A stretch of DNA of 23,078 nucleotides from Bacillota bacterium. Its GTDB lineage: Bacteria > Bacillota_I > Bacilli_A > Acholeplasmatales > Acholeplasmataceae. Every line of letters starts with the position of its first letter. The first letter of the stretch is position 1. The notes under the pieces were generated by a model. The model searched no databases. It saw only the letters and a program-made list of their open reading frames with translations, and was not told the DNA's origin. A program made the position numbers and the translations under genes. This document shows, piece after piece, positions 1-6,270 of the stretch. The stretch is taken from assembly GCA_023458995.1 (NCBI GenBank), contig JAEWVV010000166.1, positions 1 to 23,078 of the forward strand, in the 5' to 3' direction.

Positions 1-2
1 GT

Positions 3-282
3 ATGCAAAAACCCAATTATTTACAAGGATATTTTAACCCAAAACAGTTGAAATTACCACTATCATTTGACATAAAAATACCATTTGATAGCGAAGTCCG
101 AACATTTGACGACGTATTTCGGAGGATCGACTTAAACAAATACGTCATAGTCGAACATAATGTAGGAAGAACCGGCTATAATCCCGTCAACATGCTCAAA
201 AACAGCTGAATTGCTCGACTTTTCCACATCAGACAAGCATTACAAAGAAAAAAAGGACTGTGAAGTCCATGAAGATAACTAA
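3..282 (+). pseudogene. IS1182-like transposase remnant (N-terminus joined to C-terminal tail)
   Basis: The first 66 or so codons read like the N-terminus of IS1182-family transposases: a start followed by NYLQGYF, QLKLPLS, then the YVIVEHNVGRTGYNPVNMLK stretch that normally leads into a protein of roughly 450-500 residues. Here the frame ends at a TGA at 207-209 just after NMLK. The frame one base forward stays open from about 202 to a TAA at 280-282, reading TAELLDFSTSDKHYKEKKDC, which is plausible as a transposase tail. This suggests that almost the whole catalytic core was lost in an internal deletion, with the two ends now out of frame. The element cannot move by itself. The N-terminal family call is from memory of the family; the tail assignment is weaker. 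Confidence 0.72.
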
Positions 283-310
283 ATCTTCATTTCGTTACAG
301 CCCCTTTTAT
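249..310. terminator. Long imperfect hairpin at the IS end; likely bidirectional terminator
   Basis: ATGAAGAT (269-276) pairs with ATCTTCAT (283-290). Outside it, CTGT (258-261) faces ACAG (297-300), and an A-run plus GG faces CCCCTTTT (301-308). On the minus strand the hairpin is followed by a run of seven T, so it can terminate the EAL gene whose stop is at 316-318. Read inward from 304, the sequence begins GGGGCTGTAACGAAAT, which resembles an IS terminal inverted repeat, so the right tip of the element probably lies near 304. Confidence 0.6.
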
Positions 311-315
311 TGATT

Positions 316-1968
316 CTATATTTTTTCTTGGTATTCTTTATACCAAATCTCTAAATCATTTGCTTTTAAAGGTTTAGCATAGAAATACCCTTGTGCAAAA
401 TCACAGTTATATGACTTAATGAGTTCGATGACTTCGGTGTTTTCAACACCTTCAACAACGACTTGATAACCTAAGTTTTTAGATAATTTAATCGTCGATT
501 TAACAATTTCTGACTTATGATGATCATCTAAAATGTCTTTCATAAAGAATCGGTCAATCTTAATATAGTGAATCGGAAATTGTGCGAGATAAGCAAGTGA
601 TGAATAACCCGATCCAAAATCATCAAGGGATATTTTAATACCGAGATTAACAAATTTGTTCAAAATTTGTTTACTTTCTTGAGGGTTAATCATTAATACA
701 GATTCTGTGAGTTCAAATTCTAGAAATTCATAAGGAACTTTAGAATCTTGGATAATTTTTATTGTTCTGTCATAAAACTGAGGATCATATAAGTTTTTAC
801 CTGAGATATTAATTGATATTGGTAGGTTACAACCATACTTTATATTTTTATTATATTGGTTAAGTGCTTGTACTAAAACCCAATCGGTCAATTGATGGAT
901 AAGTTTTGTTTCTTCAATTAAATGTATAAATTGATCGGGTGGAATATTACCATGTTTTGGATGATCCCATCTGATCAGTGCTTCTAAACCAATGGGTTTA
1001 TTTGTTTTAAGATCTATTTTTGGTTGAAAGACAAGATAGGTTTGCATCTCCTCGAGTGCCTTTGAGAAGGTTGCTACAAGTTCATATTCATTTTTCTTTT
1101 GAATCTTATCGATTCCACCAATGATATAGGGAACATTTTTTAGTTGTGCATGACGTGCTGACATGTCGCTATTCTCAAAATTTGATAATAAATCATGTTC
1201 ATCGTAACCATTCGATAATGCGCCACCAATAGAAAAATCTGCATACATTGGAATGTTCTTGATTTGTTTAGGTTTATTGAGTGTCTTTATGATTAAATCA
1301 ATATTTTGATGTAAATTCTCATTGGGTATCAAAATCCATAGTTTATTTGAATCTGATTGAATGACAAGTGATTTTTCTGGTAAATCACGCATTAAATCTT
1401 TATAGATTTGATGAATAAACGTGTGATAAATAGAAGAACCTAATAAGTCGATAATACTGTGATGATTTCCAATGATAACAGTGTAAATACTATATGTGAT
1501 TTCCTTTAGGTTTAAGTATTTATCCTTGAGGTAATTCGTGTTTGGGATGTTTGTTTCCTGGTTCACTGACATCAAATCAACGATATGAACTGCATCTTTT
1601 CTTAACTTATTTGATGCGCTACCAATAATGATTCCAACTGTGACGAAAATAATGAGACGATAAATCCAGTTTAATGGATCTTGCATCTCACCGGTGATGG
1701 TATCTAAAGGCATAAGTGGACCAAGCAAAATTCCCGCTGTGATTCCCGTTAGTATACCAAAAGTAACACCAAGATAGATACTTGCAAAGATGATGGGGAT
1801 ATACATTGAATGTGAATAAACATACTTAATGCCCCCAGTTGAGTATACGATCGCATAGATTAATGCTAGAGCAAGACCAACAAGAAGCATAACATATGGT
1901 CTTTTCTTGATGAGTAACCAATCAGATTTGATTAATCCGATGACTGCAGAATCTTGCTGTTTATTCAT
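316..1968 (-). CDS. Membrane-anchored cyclic-di-GMP phosphodiesterase (degenerate GGDEF + EAL)
   Basis: A 550-residue protein predicted to hydrolyse cyclic di-GMP to pGpG at the membrane. Hydrophobic segments lie at about residues 25-43, 57-84 and 103-117. Residues ~140-285 look like a GGDEF domain that has lost its signature: SDSNKLWILIPN stands where the active loop should be, so cyclase activity is unlikely. The EAL domain (~295-545) keeps its key residues: EAL at 329-331, N387 in SINIS, E419 in ELTES, D449/D450 in DDFGSGYSS, K470 in IKID, E506 in VVEGVEN and Q526 in QGYFYAKP. An upstream in-frame start at 1992 exists, but the ATG at 1966-1968 has an AGAGGTG ribosome site seven or so bases before it and is preferred. 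The gene is transcribed divergently from the LuxE-like gene. The sensed signal is unknown. Confidence 0.93.
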   Translation of the reverse strand: MNKQQDSAVIGLIKSDWLLIKKRPYVMLLVGLALALIYAIVYSTGGIKYVYSHSMYIPIIFASIYLGVTFGILTGITAGILLGPLMPLDTITGEMQDPLNWIYRLIIFVTVGIIIGSASNKLRKDAVHIVDLMSVNQETNIPNTNYLKDKYLNLKEITYSIYTVIIGNHHSIIDLLGSSIYHTFIHQIYKDLMRDLPEKSLVIQSDSNKLWILIPNENLHQNIDLIIKTLNKPKQIKNIPMYADFSIGGALSNGYDEHDLLSNFENSDMSARHAQLKNVPYIIGGIDKIQKKNEYELVATFSKALEEMQTYLVFQPKIDLKTNKPIGLEALIRWDHPKHGNIPPDQFIHLIEETKLIHQLTDWVLVQALNQYNKNIKYGCNLPISINISGKNLYDPQFYDRTIKIIQDSKVPYEFLEFELTESVLMINPQESKQILNKFVNLGIKISLDDFGSGYSSLAYLAQFPIHYIKIDRFFMKDILDDHHKSEIVKSTIKLSKNLGYQVVVEGVENTEVIELIKSYNCDFAQGYFYAKPLKANDLEIWYKEYQEKI

Positions 1969-2087
1969 AGCACACCTCTTAGATTGTGACATATTAATAC
2001 ATATATTAATCTTACCTTTTTTTTCATTGAAAGTATACCTTATCTTAGAAAGATAACATTAATTTTAACAATATATGCTTGATTTCA

Positions 2088-2120
2088 TGATATACTTGGG
2101 GTAATCAATTGCGAGGGGAA
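2088..2120 (+). promoter_or_regulatory. Extended -10 promoter and ribosome site for the luxE-luxC pair
   Basis: TGA-TATACT (2088-2096) is an extended -10 element; no good -35 is seen at normal spacing. GCGAGGGGA at 2111-2119 is the ribosome site for the ATG at 2124. The same intergenic stretch (1969-2123) also holds an AT-rich near-palindrome ATTAATACATATATTAAT at 1993-2010, close to the divergent EAL gene. Confidence 0.5.
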
Positions 2121-2123
2121 ACT

Positions 2124-3239
2124 ATGAAAAGAAAATATGTTAGGAAACTTTTTTCAACAAAAAGGCCATATGACCTAGAGTATTCAGAACATTTATTTAT
2201 TAATGCGATGCGTGAAAACGCAGTTTTTCACTATACGCATAATCAGGATTACAAACGTATTTTAGATGAAGCACATTTTGACCCAAAGACGATTAAGATG
2301 ATGGAAGATTTATATGAACTTCCATTTATACCGACACTCTATTATAAACATCACGAAATGTTTTCAATGCCATTATCAAAGATGCCTATTAAAGCTACTT
2401 CATCAGGAACATCTGGAATCAGAAGTAAAGTAGGACTTGACATAAGATCACTATGGAGGGGATTCATGATGATCATAAGTCTTTTTAAGTATCATAAACT
2501 TTGGTCTATTCGACCAGTGACTTATATCATTTTCGGTTATGAACCACATAAACATAATCAAGCAGGTATCGCTAAAACGGCGTATGGTTTTACTTATGTT
2601 GCTCCTGCAAGAAGAAGAATTTATGCAATTCGATATACAAAAGATGGTTATCAAGTTGATTTAGCACGCATCAAGCAAGCATTAATCGATGCATCAAAGA
2701 AAAAGACGCCTGTACGCACCATAGGTTTTCCTGCATATACTTACTTTCTATTAAAAGAGATGAGTGCTGAAGGAATTAATATTAAACTACCTAAAGGATC
2801 AAAGATTACAGTAGGTGGTGGATGGAAACAGTTTTATGCAGAAAAAGTAGATAAGAAAGCTTTTTATCAGCTCGTCTATGAAGTTTTAGGTGTCGAAGAA
2901 AAAGATTGTATCGAATTCTTTGGTGCTGTTGAACATCCGATACTTTATACAGACTGTAGATATCATCATTTTCATATACCAGCATACGCGAGAGTTGTCA
3001 TCAGAGATGTTGATACATTAAAACCGATTGAACCTGGTAGAATTGGTCTTGTCAATTTGATGACACCGATGGTGGATGCAACTCCCCTGCTTTCTGTGAT
3101 GACAGATGATTTAGGTATCCTTCATGGTGAAGGATGTCCATGTGGTGAAAAATCACCATGGCTTGAAGTCATTGGACGTGTTGGTGTTAAAGATATTGCA
3201 ACATGTGCCCAAGGCGCAGAAGAAATGCTTAAGAAGTAG
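2124..3239 (+). CDS. LuxE-family acyl-protein synthetase
   Basis: A 371-residue protein of the LuxE / PaaK-like adenylate-forming group. In luminous bacteria LuxE activates a fatty acid with ATP, carries it on its own cysteine and passes it to the reductase LuxC. Visible here are the TSSGTSG nucleotide-binding loop (92-98), the GFPAY and VGGGWK segments, EFFGAVE followed by a histidine- and tyrosine-rich stretch, a CPCG motif in the C-terminal third, and a single cysteine (C361) ten residues from the end. That cysteine fits the acyl-accepting position near the LuxE C-terminus. The ATG at 2124 is chosen over an upstream TTG at 2109 because GAGGGGA sits just before it. The LuxC-type gene follows after ten bases, so the two are almost surely one operon. 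No luciferase or acyl-transferase (LuxD) gene is nearby. The acyl substrate is unknown. Confidence 0.85.
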   Translation: MKRKYVRKLFSTKRPYDLEYSEHLFINAMRENAVFHYTHNQDYKRILDEAHFDPKTIKMMEDLYELPFIPTLYYKHHEMFSMPLSKMPIKATSSGTSGIRSKVGLDIRSLWRGFMMIISLFKYHKLWSIRPVTYIIFGYEPHKHNQAGIAKTAYGFTYVAPARRRIYAIRYTKDGYQVDLARIKQALIDASKKKTPVRTIGFPAYTYFLLKEMSAEGINIKLPKGSKITVGGGWKQFYAEKVDKKAFYQLVYEVLGVEEKDCIEFFGAVEHPILYTDCRYHHFHIPAYARVVIRDVDTLKPIEPGRIGLVNLMTPMVDATPLLSVMTDDLGILHGEGCPCGEKSPWLEVIGRVGVKDIATCAQGAEEMLKK

Positions 3240-3249
3240 GTGAGAAGTC

Positions 3250-4521
3250 ATGATCTTATACCATGGTGAAATTCTTGGTGATGAAAAACAAAACATCATT
3301 TTAAAGACACTAAGAGATGAATGTTATGAAACAATTAAACATACTGAAAAGCTTAAACCAATCGATGTTATTTTAGCTTGTGATAAGCTCGCTCAAAAGA
3401 TTAAAGGTGGACATTATAATGAACTTATTATGCCTCTTTTAGAAGAGTTTGATATTCCTTATGATTATTTTTTAGAATCTATACCGATGTTTGAAAAAGA
3501 ATCATTACTAAAAAAGGTAGAGATTGAACTTGGAATGAACTATGATTCTTTAAGTGATTTAGATGAACATACGAAAAGAGAAATCTATCCACTCGGCATT
3601 TTATTCCATATTGCAGCTGGTAATGTCGATGTTCTTCCTGCATTTTCTGTTGTTGAAGGGCTTTTAGCAGGAAACATCAATATCCTAAAATTACCTACAG
3701 GTGATAGGGGAGTCTCTGTTAGACTTCTTTCTGAACTTATATCGATTGAACCTAAGTTAAAAGATTTTATCTATGTTTTTGATGTTCCTTCAACTGAAGT
3801 TGAGACATTAAAAATATTTGCTGATATTGCAGATGGTATTGTTGTATGGGGTGGAGATTTAGCAGTTGATGCAGCAAGAAAGATGGCATCAATCACTACA
3901 AAGATTATTGCTTGGGGTCATAAATTATCATTTGCCTATGCAACACTCGAGGCAAATGATAAAGATTTAAGGGATTTAGCACATCATATCTCAATGACGA
4001 ATCAAATCTTGTGTTCATCTTGTCAGGGTATTTATTTAGATACTCATAATAGAGAAGAACTTGATCAGTTTGCAGAACGTTTTTATCATATCTTACAAGA
4101 GGTCAATAAAAAACATAAACCTATTCCTTTGGGAATGAGAGGAAAAAACACAATCACTCATTTATATGAGCGTTTAGAAATGCATCGAACAAATAAAAAA
4201 CTTTGGGCTGAAAATGGTATATCTGTGATGACTACGGATGATAATCATTTAGAATTATCGATGATGTTTCGAAATGTGTGGGTAAAAGCACTTCCCAGAG
4301 AAAAAATCATTGAAGTACTTAAACCACATAAGAATCATTTACAAACTGCAAGTCTTTTGTGTAAAGAAAATGATCTAACCATATTATCAGAGAAACTAGC
4401 ACTTGCAGGAGTAATACGTATCACGAAACCAAGTGAGATGTCACGTATGGTTATTGGTGAAAGTCATGATGGGACATACGCCTTAAGGGAGTACACACGA
4501 ATCGTAGAATCCATAAAGTAA
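3250..4521 (+). CDS. LuxC-family acyl-CoA / acyl-enzyme reductase
   Basis: A 423-residue member of the LuxC family, distant relatives of aldehyde dehydrogenases that reduce an activated acyl group to the aldehyde with NADPH. The nucleotide-binding region shows HIAAGNVDVLPAFSVVEGLL (120-139), followed by GNINILKLPTGDRG. The cysteine of QILCSSCQG (C255, with C258 nearby) matches the acylated active-site cysteine of LuxC. The start has AGGTGAGA just upstream, overlapping the stop of the LuxE-like gene, so the two are translated as a pair. Length is slightly under the Vibrio protein's. Together they should form a fatty-acid reductase making aldehydes. The end use (alcohol, ether lipid, hydrocarbon or signalling) cannot be read from the window. 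No clear terminator is seen after the stop. Confidence 0.87.
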   Translation: MILYHGEILGDEKQNIILKTLRDECYETIKHTEKLKPIDVILACDKLAQKIKGGHYNELIMPLLEEFDIPYDYFLESIPMFEKESLLKKVEIELGMNYDSLSDLDEHTKREIYPLGILFHIAAGNVDVLPAFSVVEGLLAGNINILKLPTGDRGVSVRLLSELISIEPKLKDFIYVFDVPSTEVETLKIFADIADGIVVWGGDLAVDAARKMASITTKIIAWGHKLSFAYATLEANDKDLRDLAHHISMTNQILCSSCQGIYLDTHNREELDQFAERFYHILQEVNKKHKPIPLGMRGKNTITHLYERLEMHRTNKKLWAENGISVMTTDDNHLELSMMFRNVWVKALPREKIIEVLKPHKNHLQTASLLCKENDLTILSEKLALAGVIRITKPSEMSRMVIGESHDGTYALREYTRIVESIK

Positions 4522-4580
4522 AGACCTAGAACCAAAATACAAAATACCGAACAAAACGTCAATTCTTATTATTGGGTTGT

Positions 4581-4586
4581 TATAAT
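4581..4586 (+). promoter_or_regulatory. -10 element of the small membrane protein gene
   Basis: TATAAT at 4581-4586, about 20 bases before an AAGGAG ribosome site; no convincing -35 at normal spacing. It suggests that the small gene downstream has its own promoter and is not simply the tail of the luxE-luxC operon. Confidence 0.5.
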
Positions 4587-4606
4587 AAGTATAAGGAGTT
4601 GAGGAA

Positions 4607-4861
4607 ATGAAAAAGGTATTGAATAAGGTTCTCGATTGGTTTGAAGAACATTTCAATTTTTTAATTGAATTGTTAGCGTTTATCGGTGGGATATTCTGTA
4701 TTCTATTTGCTTTATTTCTAATTGTGATTCAAATTATAAATCCAGAGTTTCTAAATGAACTTGCTTTTGAAATCATCATACTACCAGGAGTCATCGGATT
4801 CTTTGGTGTGATCATCCTGTTTGCGCTTAGAATTACACGTTTTATGACTAAAAACACCTAA
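4607..4861 (+). CDS. Small two-helix membrane protein of unknown function
   Basis: An 84-residue protein that I do not recognise. Residues 1-17 form a charged, probably amphipathic helix (KKVLNKVLDWFEEHF). Hydrophobic helices follow at about 18-43 and 54-76, with a short acidic loop between them and a basic tail (RITRFMTKNT), which argues for a cytoplasmic C-terminus. The ribosome site AAGGAG lies some eight bases before the ATG. It stands alone between its own -10 element and a terminator, so nothing in the context gives a role. Confidence 0.75.
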   Translation: MKKVLNKVLDWFEEHFNFLIELLAFIGGIFCILFALFLIVIQIINPEFLNELAFEIIILPGVIGFFGVIILFALRITRFMTKNT

Positions 4862-4884
4862 AAAAGCTGGAAACAGTTTTTTTT
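4860..4884 (+). terminator. Intrinsic terminator of the small membrane gene
   Basis: A-run plus GCTG (4860-4869), a GAAA tetraloop, then CAG and eight T (4874-4884). The stem uses one G-T wobble. The stop codon overlaps the start of the hairpin. Confidence 0.75.
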
Positions 4885-4927
4885 GTTAAAGTGTTTTAAC
4901 TGATAAAATATGTTAAAAATGTTAAAA
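4885..4927. repeat. GTTAAA repeats upstream of the peroxidase gene, possible operator
   Basis: GTTAAA-GTGT-TTTAAC (4885-4900) is a perfect palindrome. Two further GTTAAA copies start at 4912 and 4921, nine bases apart. They lie between the preceding terminator and the OsmC/Ohr start, where a peroxide-sensing repressor would bind. The sequence does not look like the B. subtilis OhrR box I remember, and AT-rich DNA gives such repeats by chance, so the role is uncertain. Confidence 0.35.
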
Positions 4928-4967
4928 TTATGCTGTACAAAATGATCTATGAAAGGACGTATAGAAA

Positions 4968-5378
4968 ATGAATCAAATATTAGAACGTAGCGCAACAACA
5001 TACGGTGGCAGAAATGGTGCCGTTAAAGATATGGCTTCATCAGTTGAACTCAAATTAGCGAAACCACAAGAAATGGGTGGTATTGGAGCTGAAGGAACTA
5101 ATCCTGAAGAATTATTCTCTGCAGGATACAGTTCATGCTTTGCAAGTTCAATGGAATACCTTCTTCAAACATCTGGTGTTAAATATGATGCCATCAAAGT
5201 AAAAGCAACTACAAAGTTAGTTGCAAATCCACAAACTGGATTTCAATTTCAACTTGTTGTAGATGCAAAAATTTCAGGTGTTTCTAAAGAAGTAGAAAAA
5301 GAGTATATTGAGAAAGCTTATGGTTTTTGCCCATACTCAAAAGCAATTAGAGGGAATGTCGACATTACATTTATCTAA
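4968..5378 (+). CDS. OsmC/Ohr-family organic hydroperoxide reductase
   Basis: A 136-residue protein of the OsmC superfamily, Ohr-like: thiol peroxidases that reduce organic and lipid hydroperoxides in the cytoplasm, using two cysteines and usually a lipoylated partner. Both cysteine motifs are present: GYSSCFASSMEYL in the middle and GFCPYSKAIRGN near the C-terminus. The N-terminal region has the typical short strand and GGRNGAV turn, and the length fits the family. AAAGGACG precedes the ATG. It has its own upstream region and a strong terminator, so it is a single-gene unit. Ohr as opposed to a general OsmC protein is favoured by the GFCPYSKAIRGN segment, but I cannot settle the subgroup. 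Confidence 0.9.
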   Translation: MNQILERSATTYGGRNGAVKDMASSVELKLAKPQEMGGIGAEGTNPEELFSAGYSSCFASSMEYLLQTSGVKYDAIKVKATTKLVANPQTGFQFQLVVDAKISGVSKEVEKEYIEKAYGFCPYSKAIRGNVDITFI

Positions 5379-5405
5379 TTACTATCAATGGTTAAATATT
5401 GGTAT

Positions 5406-5431
5406 AAAAAGCAGATTTATCTGCTTTTTTT
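5406..5431 (+). terminator. Intrinsic terminator of the peroxidase gene
   Basis: AAAAAGCAGA (5406-5415), loop TTTA, TCTGCTTTTT (5420-5429), perfectly paired over ten bases and ending in a T-run. Confidence 0.9.
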
Positions 5432-5511
5432 ATTTTAATTATGCCTTATATATATACTTTTTTCTGTTATGAGTCCTATTCTGTTTTATAATGTTACGTA
5501 GAGGTGGTTAC

Positions 5512-6060
5512 ATGATGTTACAAGATGAGCTCTATCATGTTTTAATTAAAAATTACGAGAGATACCCATTAATGAGGTTAACTGATTATTATAAGTTAAT
5601 TCATCAAGCGATATTTGGACCTAAACATTTTTCATCTAAACCAGATAAAGAAGAATTTTTAAACTATTTAGAAAACGAACTAAAAGATATATCGTTTAAT
5701 GAAGAAACCAAACTGATTGAGTATATTGGTCATGGTTTTTATCGTGTAGATCTCAAAGTAGTCATTTCAAAGCGTATATCTAAGGAAGTACTGATCGATG
5801 GATTTTATAAAACGATGCTTTTGGATTTAGGGAACAAAGAGAATAGATTAACACTAATGAATCATTCACTACATACACTGAAATCGTTTCTTAAAGAACA
5901 ATCATTGCTAGATTACTTAAGTGAGTTTGATGAATTTATAACTGAATTAAAACAAAAAAACTACCCAGCAGTTCATCATAGCGAGATCTATGTGAGTCAT
6001 TATCATCCACATTACAGGGTTATACATCAAAACTTTCTTGATATTGAACATTTAAAATAA
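5512..6060 (+). CDS. Conserved protein of unknown function (YPAVHHS family)
   Basis: A 182-residue soluble, helix-rich protein. It resembles a family that I remember from clostridial and other Firmicutes genomes but cannot name. The family's recurrent features are visible: an N-terminal HQAIFGPKHF segment, a central turn with IGHGFYRVDL, and a C-terminal YPAVHHSEIYVSHYHPHYRV stretch rich in histidine and tyrosine. The conserved histidines could bind a metal or a nucleotide, but no catalytic motif is recognised. The ATG at 5512 follows AGAGGTGG. An upstream ATG at 5491 lies inside the probable -10 element TATAAT (5487-5492) and so cannot be the start. It is expressed separately from both neighbours. 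Confidence 0.75.
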   Translation: MMLQDELYHVLIKNYERYPLMRLTDYYKLIHQAIFGPKHFSSKPDKEEFLNYLENELKDISFNEETKLIEYIGHGFYRVDLKVVISKRISKEVLIDGFYKTMLLDLGNKENRLTLMNHSLHTLKSFLKEQSLLDYLSEFDEFITELKQKNYPAVHHSEIYVSHYHPHYRVIHQNFLDIEHLK

Positions 6061-6100
6061 ATAAAGCATATTTTGAATAAAACAAGTAACGAGAATTTTC

Positions 6101-6138
6101 TGTAAGCGTTGACACCTTATGATTAACCGTGATACAAT
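6101..6138 (+). promoter_or_regulatory. Promoter of the sugar-acid operon with overlapping cre-like operator
   Basis: TTGACA (6109-6114), an 18-base spacer and TACAAT (6133-6138) make a good sigma-A promoter. TGTAAGCGTTGACA (6101-6114) fits the CcpA cre consensus TGNAARCGNWWWCA with one mismatch and overlaps the -35, so a bound LacI-family regulator would block RNA polymerase. It could be CcpA catabolite repression or a dedicated LacI-type uronate regulator. No regulator gene is in the window. Confidence 0.75.
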
Positions 6139-6154
6139 GTAATTGGGTATTAAT

Positions 6155-6171
6155 TATAGACGGTGTCTATA
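6155..6171. promoter_or_regulatory. Perfect palindrome just downstream of the transcription start; likely operator
   Basis: TATAGAC-GGT-GTCTATA: two seven-base arms around three bases, about 10-25 bases after the expected transcription start. Position and symmetry suit a repressor dimer, for example of the GntR or LacI family, responding to a uronate intermediate. It is separate from the cre-like site. Confidence 0.6.
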
Positions 6172-6211
6172 TATGCGTACGGTTGTAAAAGATAACGAAC
6201 ACATATCAAAT

Positions 6212-6233
6212 AAAAGACGAAACTGTCTTTTTT
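6212..6233 (+). promoter_or_regulatory. Leader hairpin followed by a short T-run (possible attenuator)
   Basis: AAAAGAC (6212-6218) and GTCTTTT (6225-6231) form a seven-base stem with a six-base loop, ending in TT, in the leader of the sugar-acid operon between promoter and first gene. It resembles a weak intrinsic terminator. I see no alternative antiterminator and no known riboswitch. Confidence 0.4.
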
Positions 6234-6270
6234 GCACGTTTTAAAACATATGAAATAAGGGAGTATGAAC

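Noticed and set aside
2451..2654. Open frame on the minus strand inside the LuxE-like gene
   Set aside because: No ribosome site or known motif; it lies wholly opposite a well-supported gene and reads like low-complexity shadow sequence.
2124..4521. Complete bioluminescence operon
   Set aside because: Only luxE- and luxC-like genes are present; no luxA, luxB or luxD homologue lies in the flanking sequence.
6139..6270. Known riboswitch in the uronate operon leader
   Set aside because: The leader is short and shows only one small palindrome and one weak hairpin; no conserved aptamer sequence was recognised.
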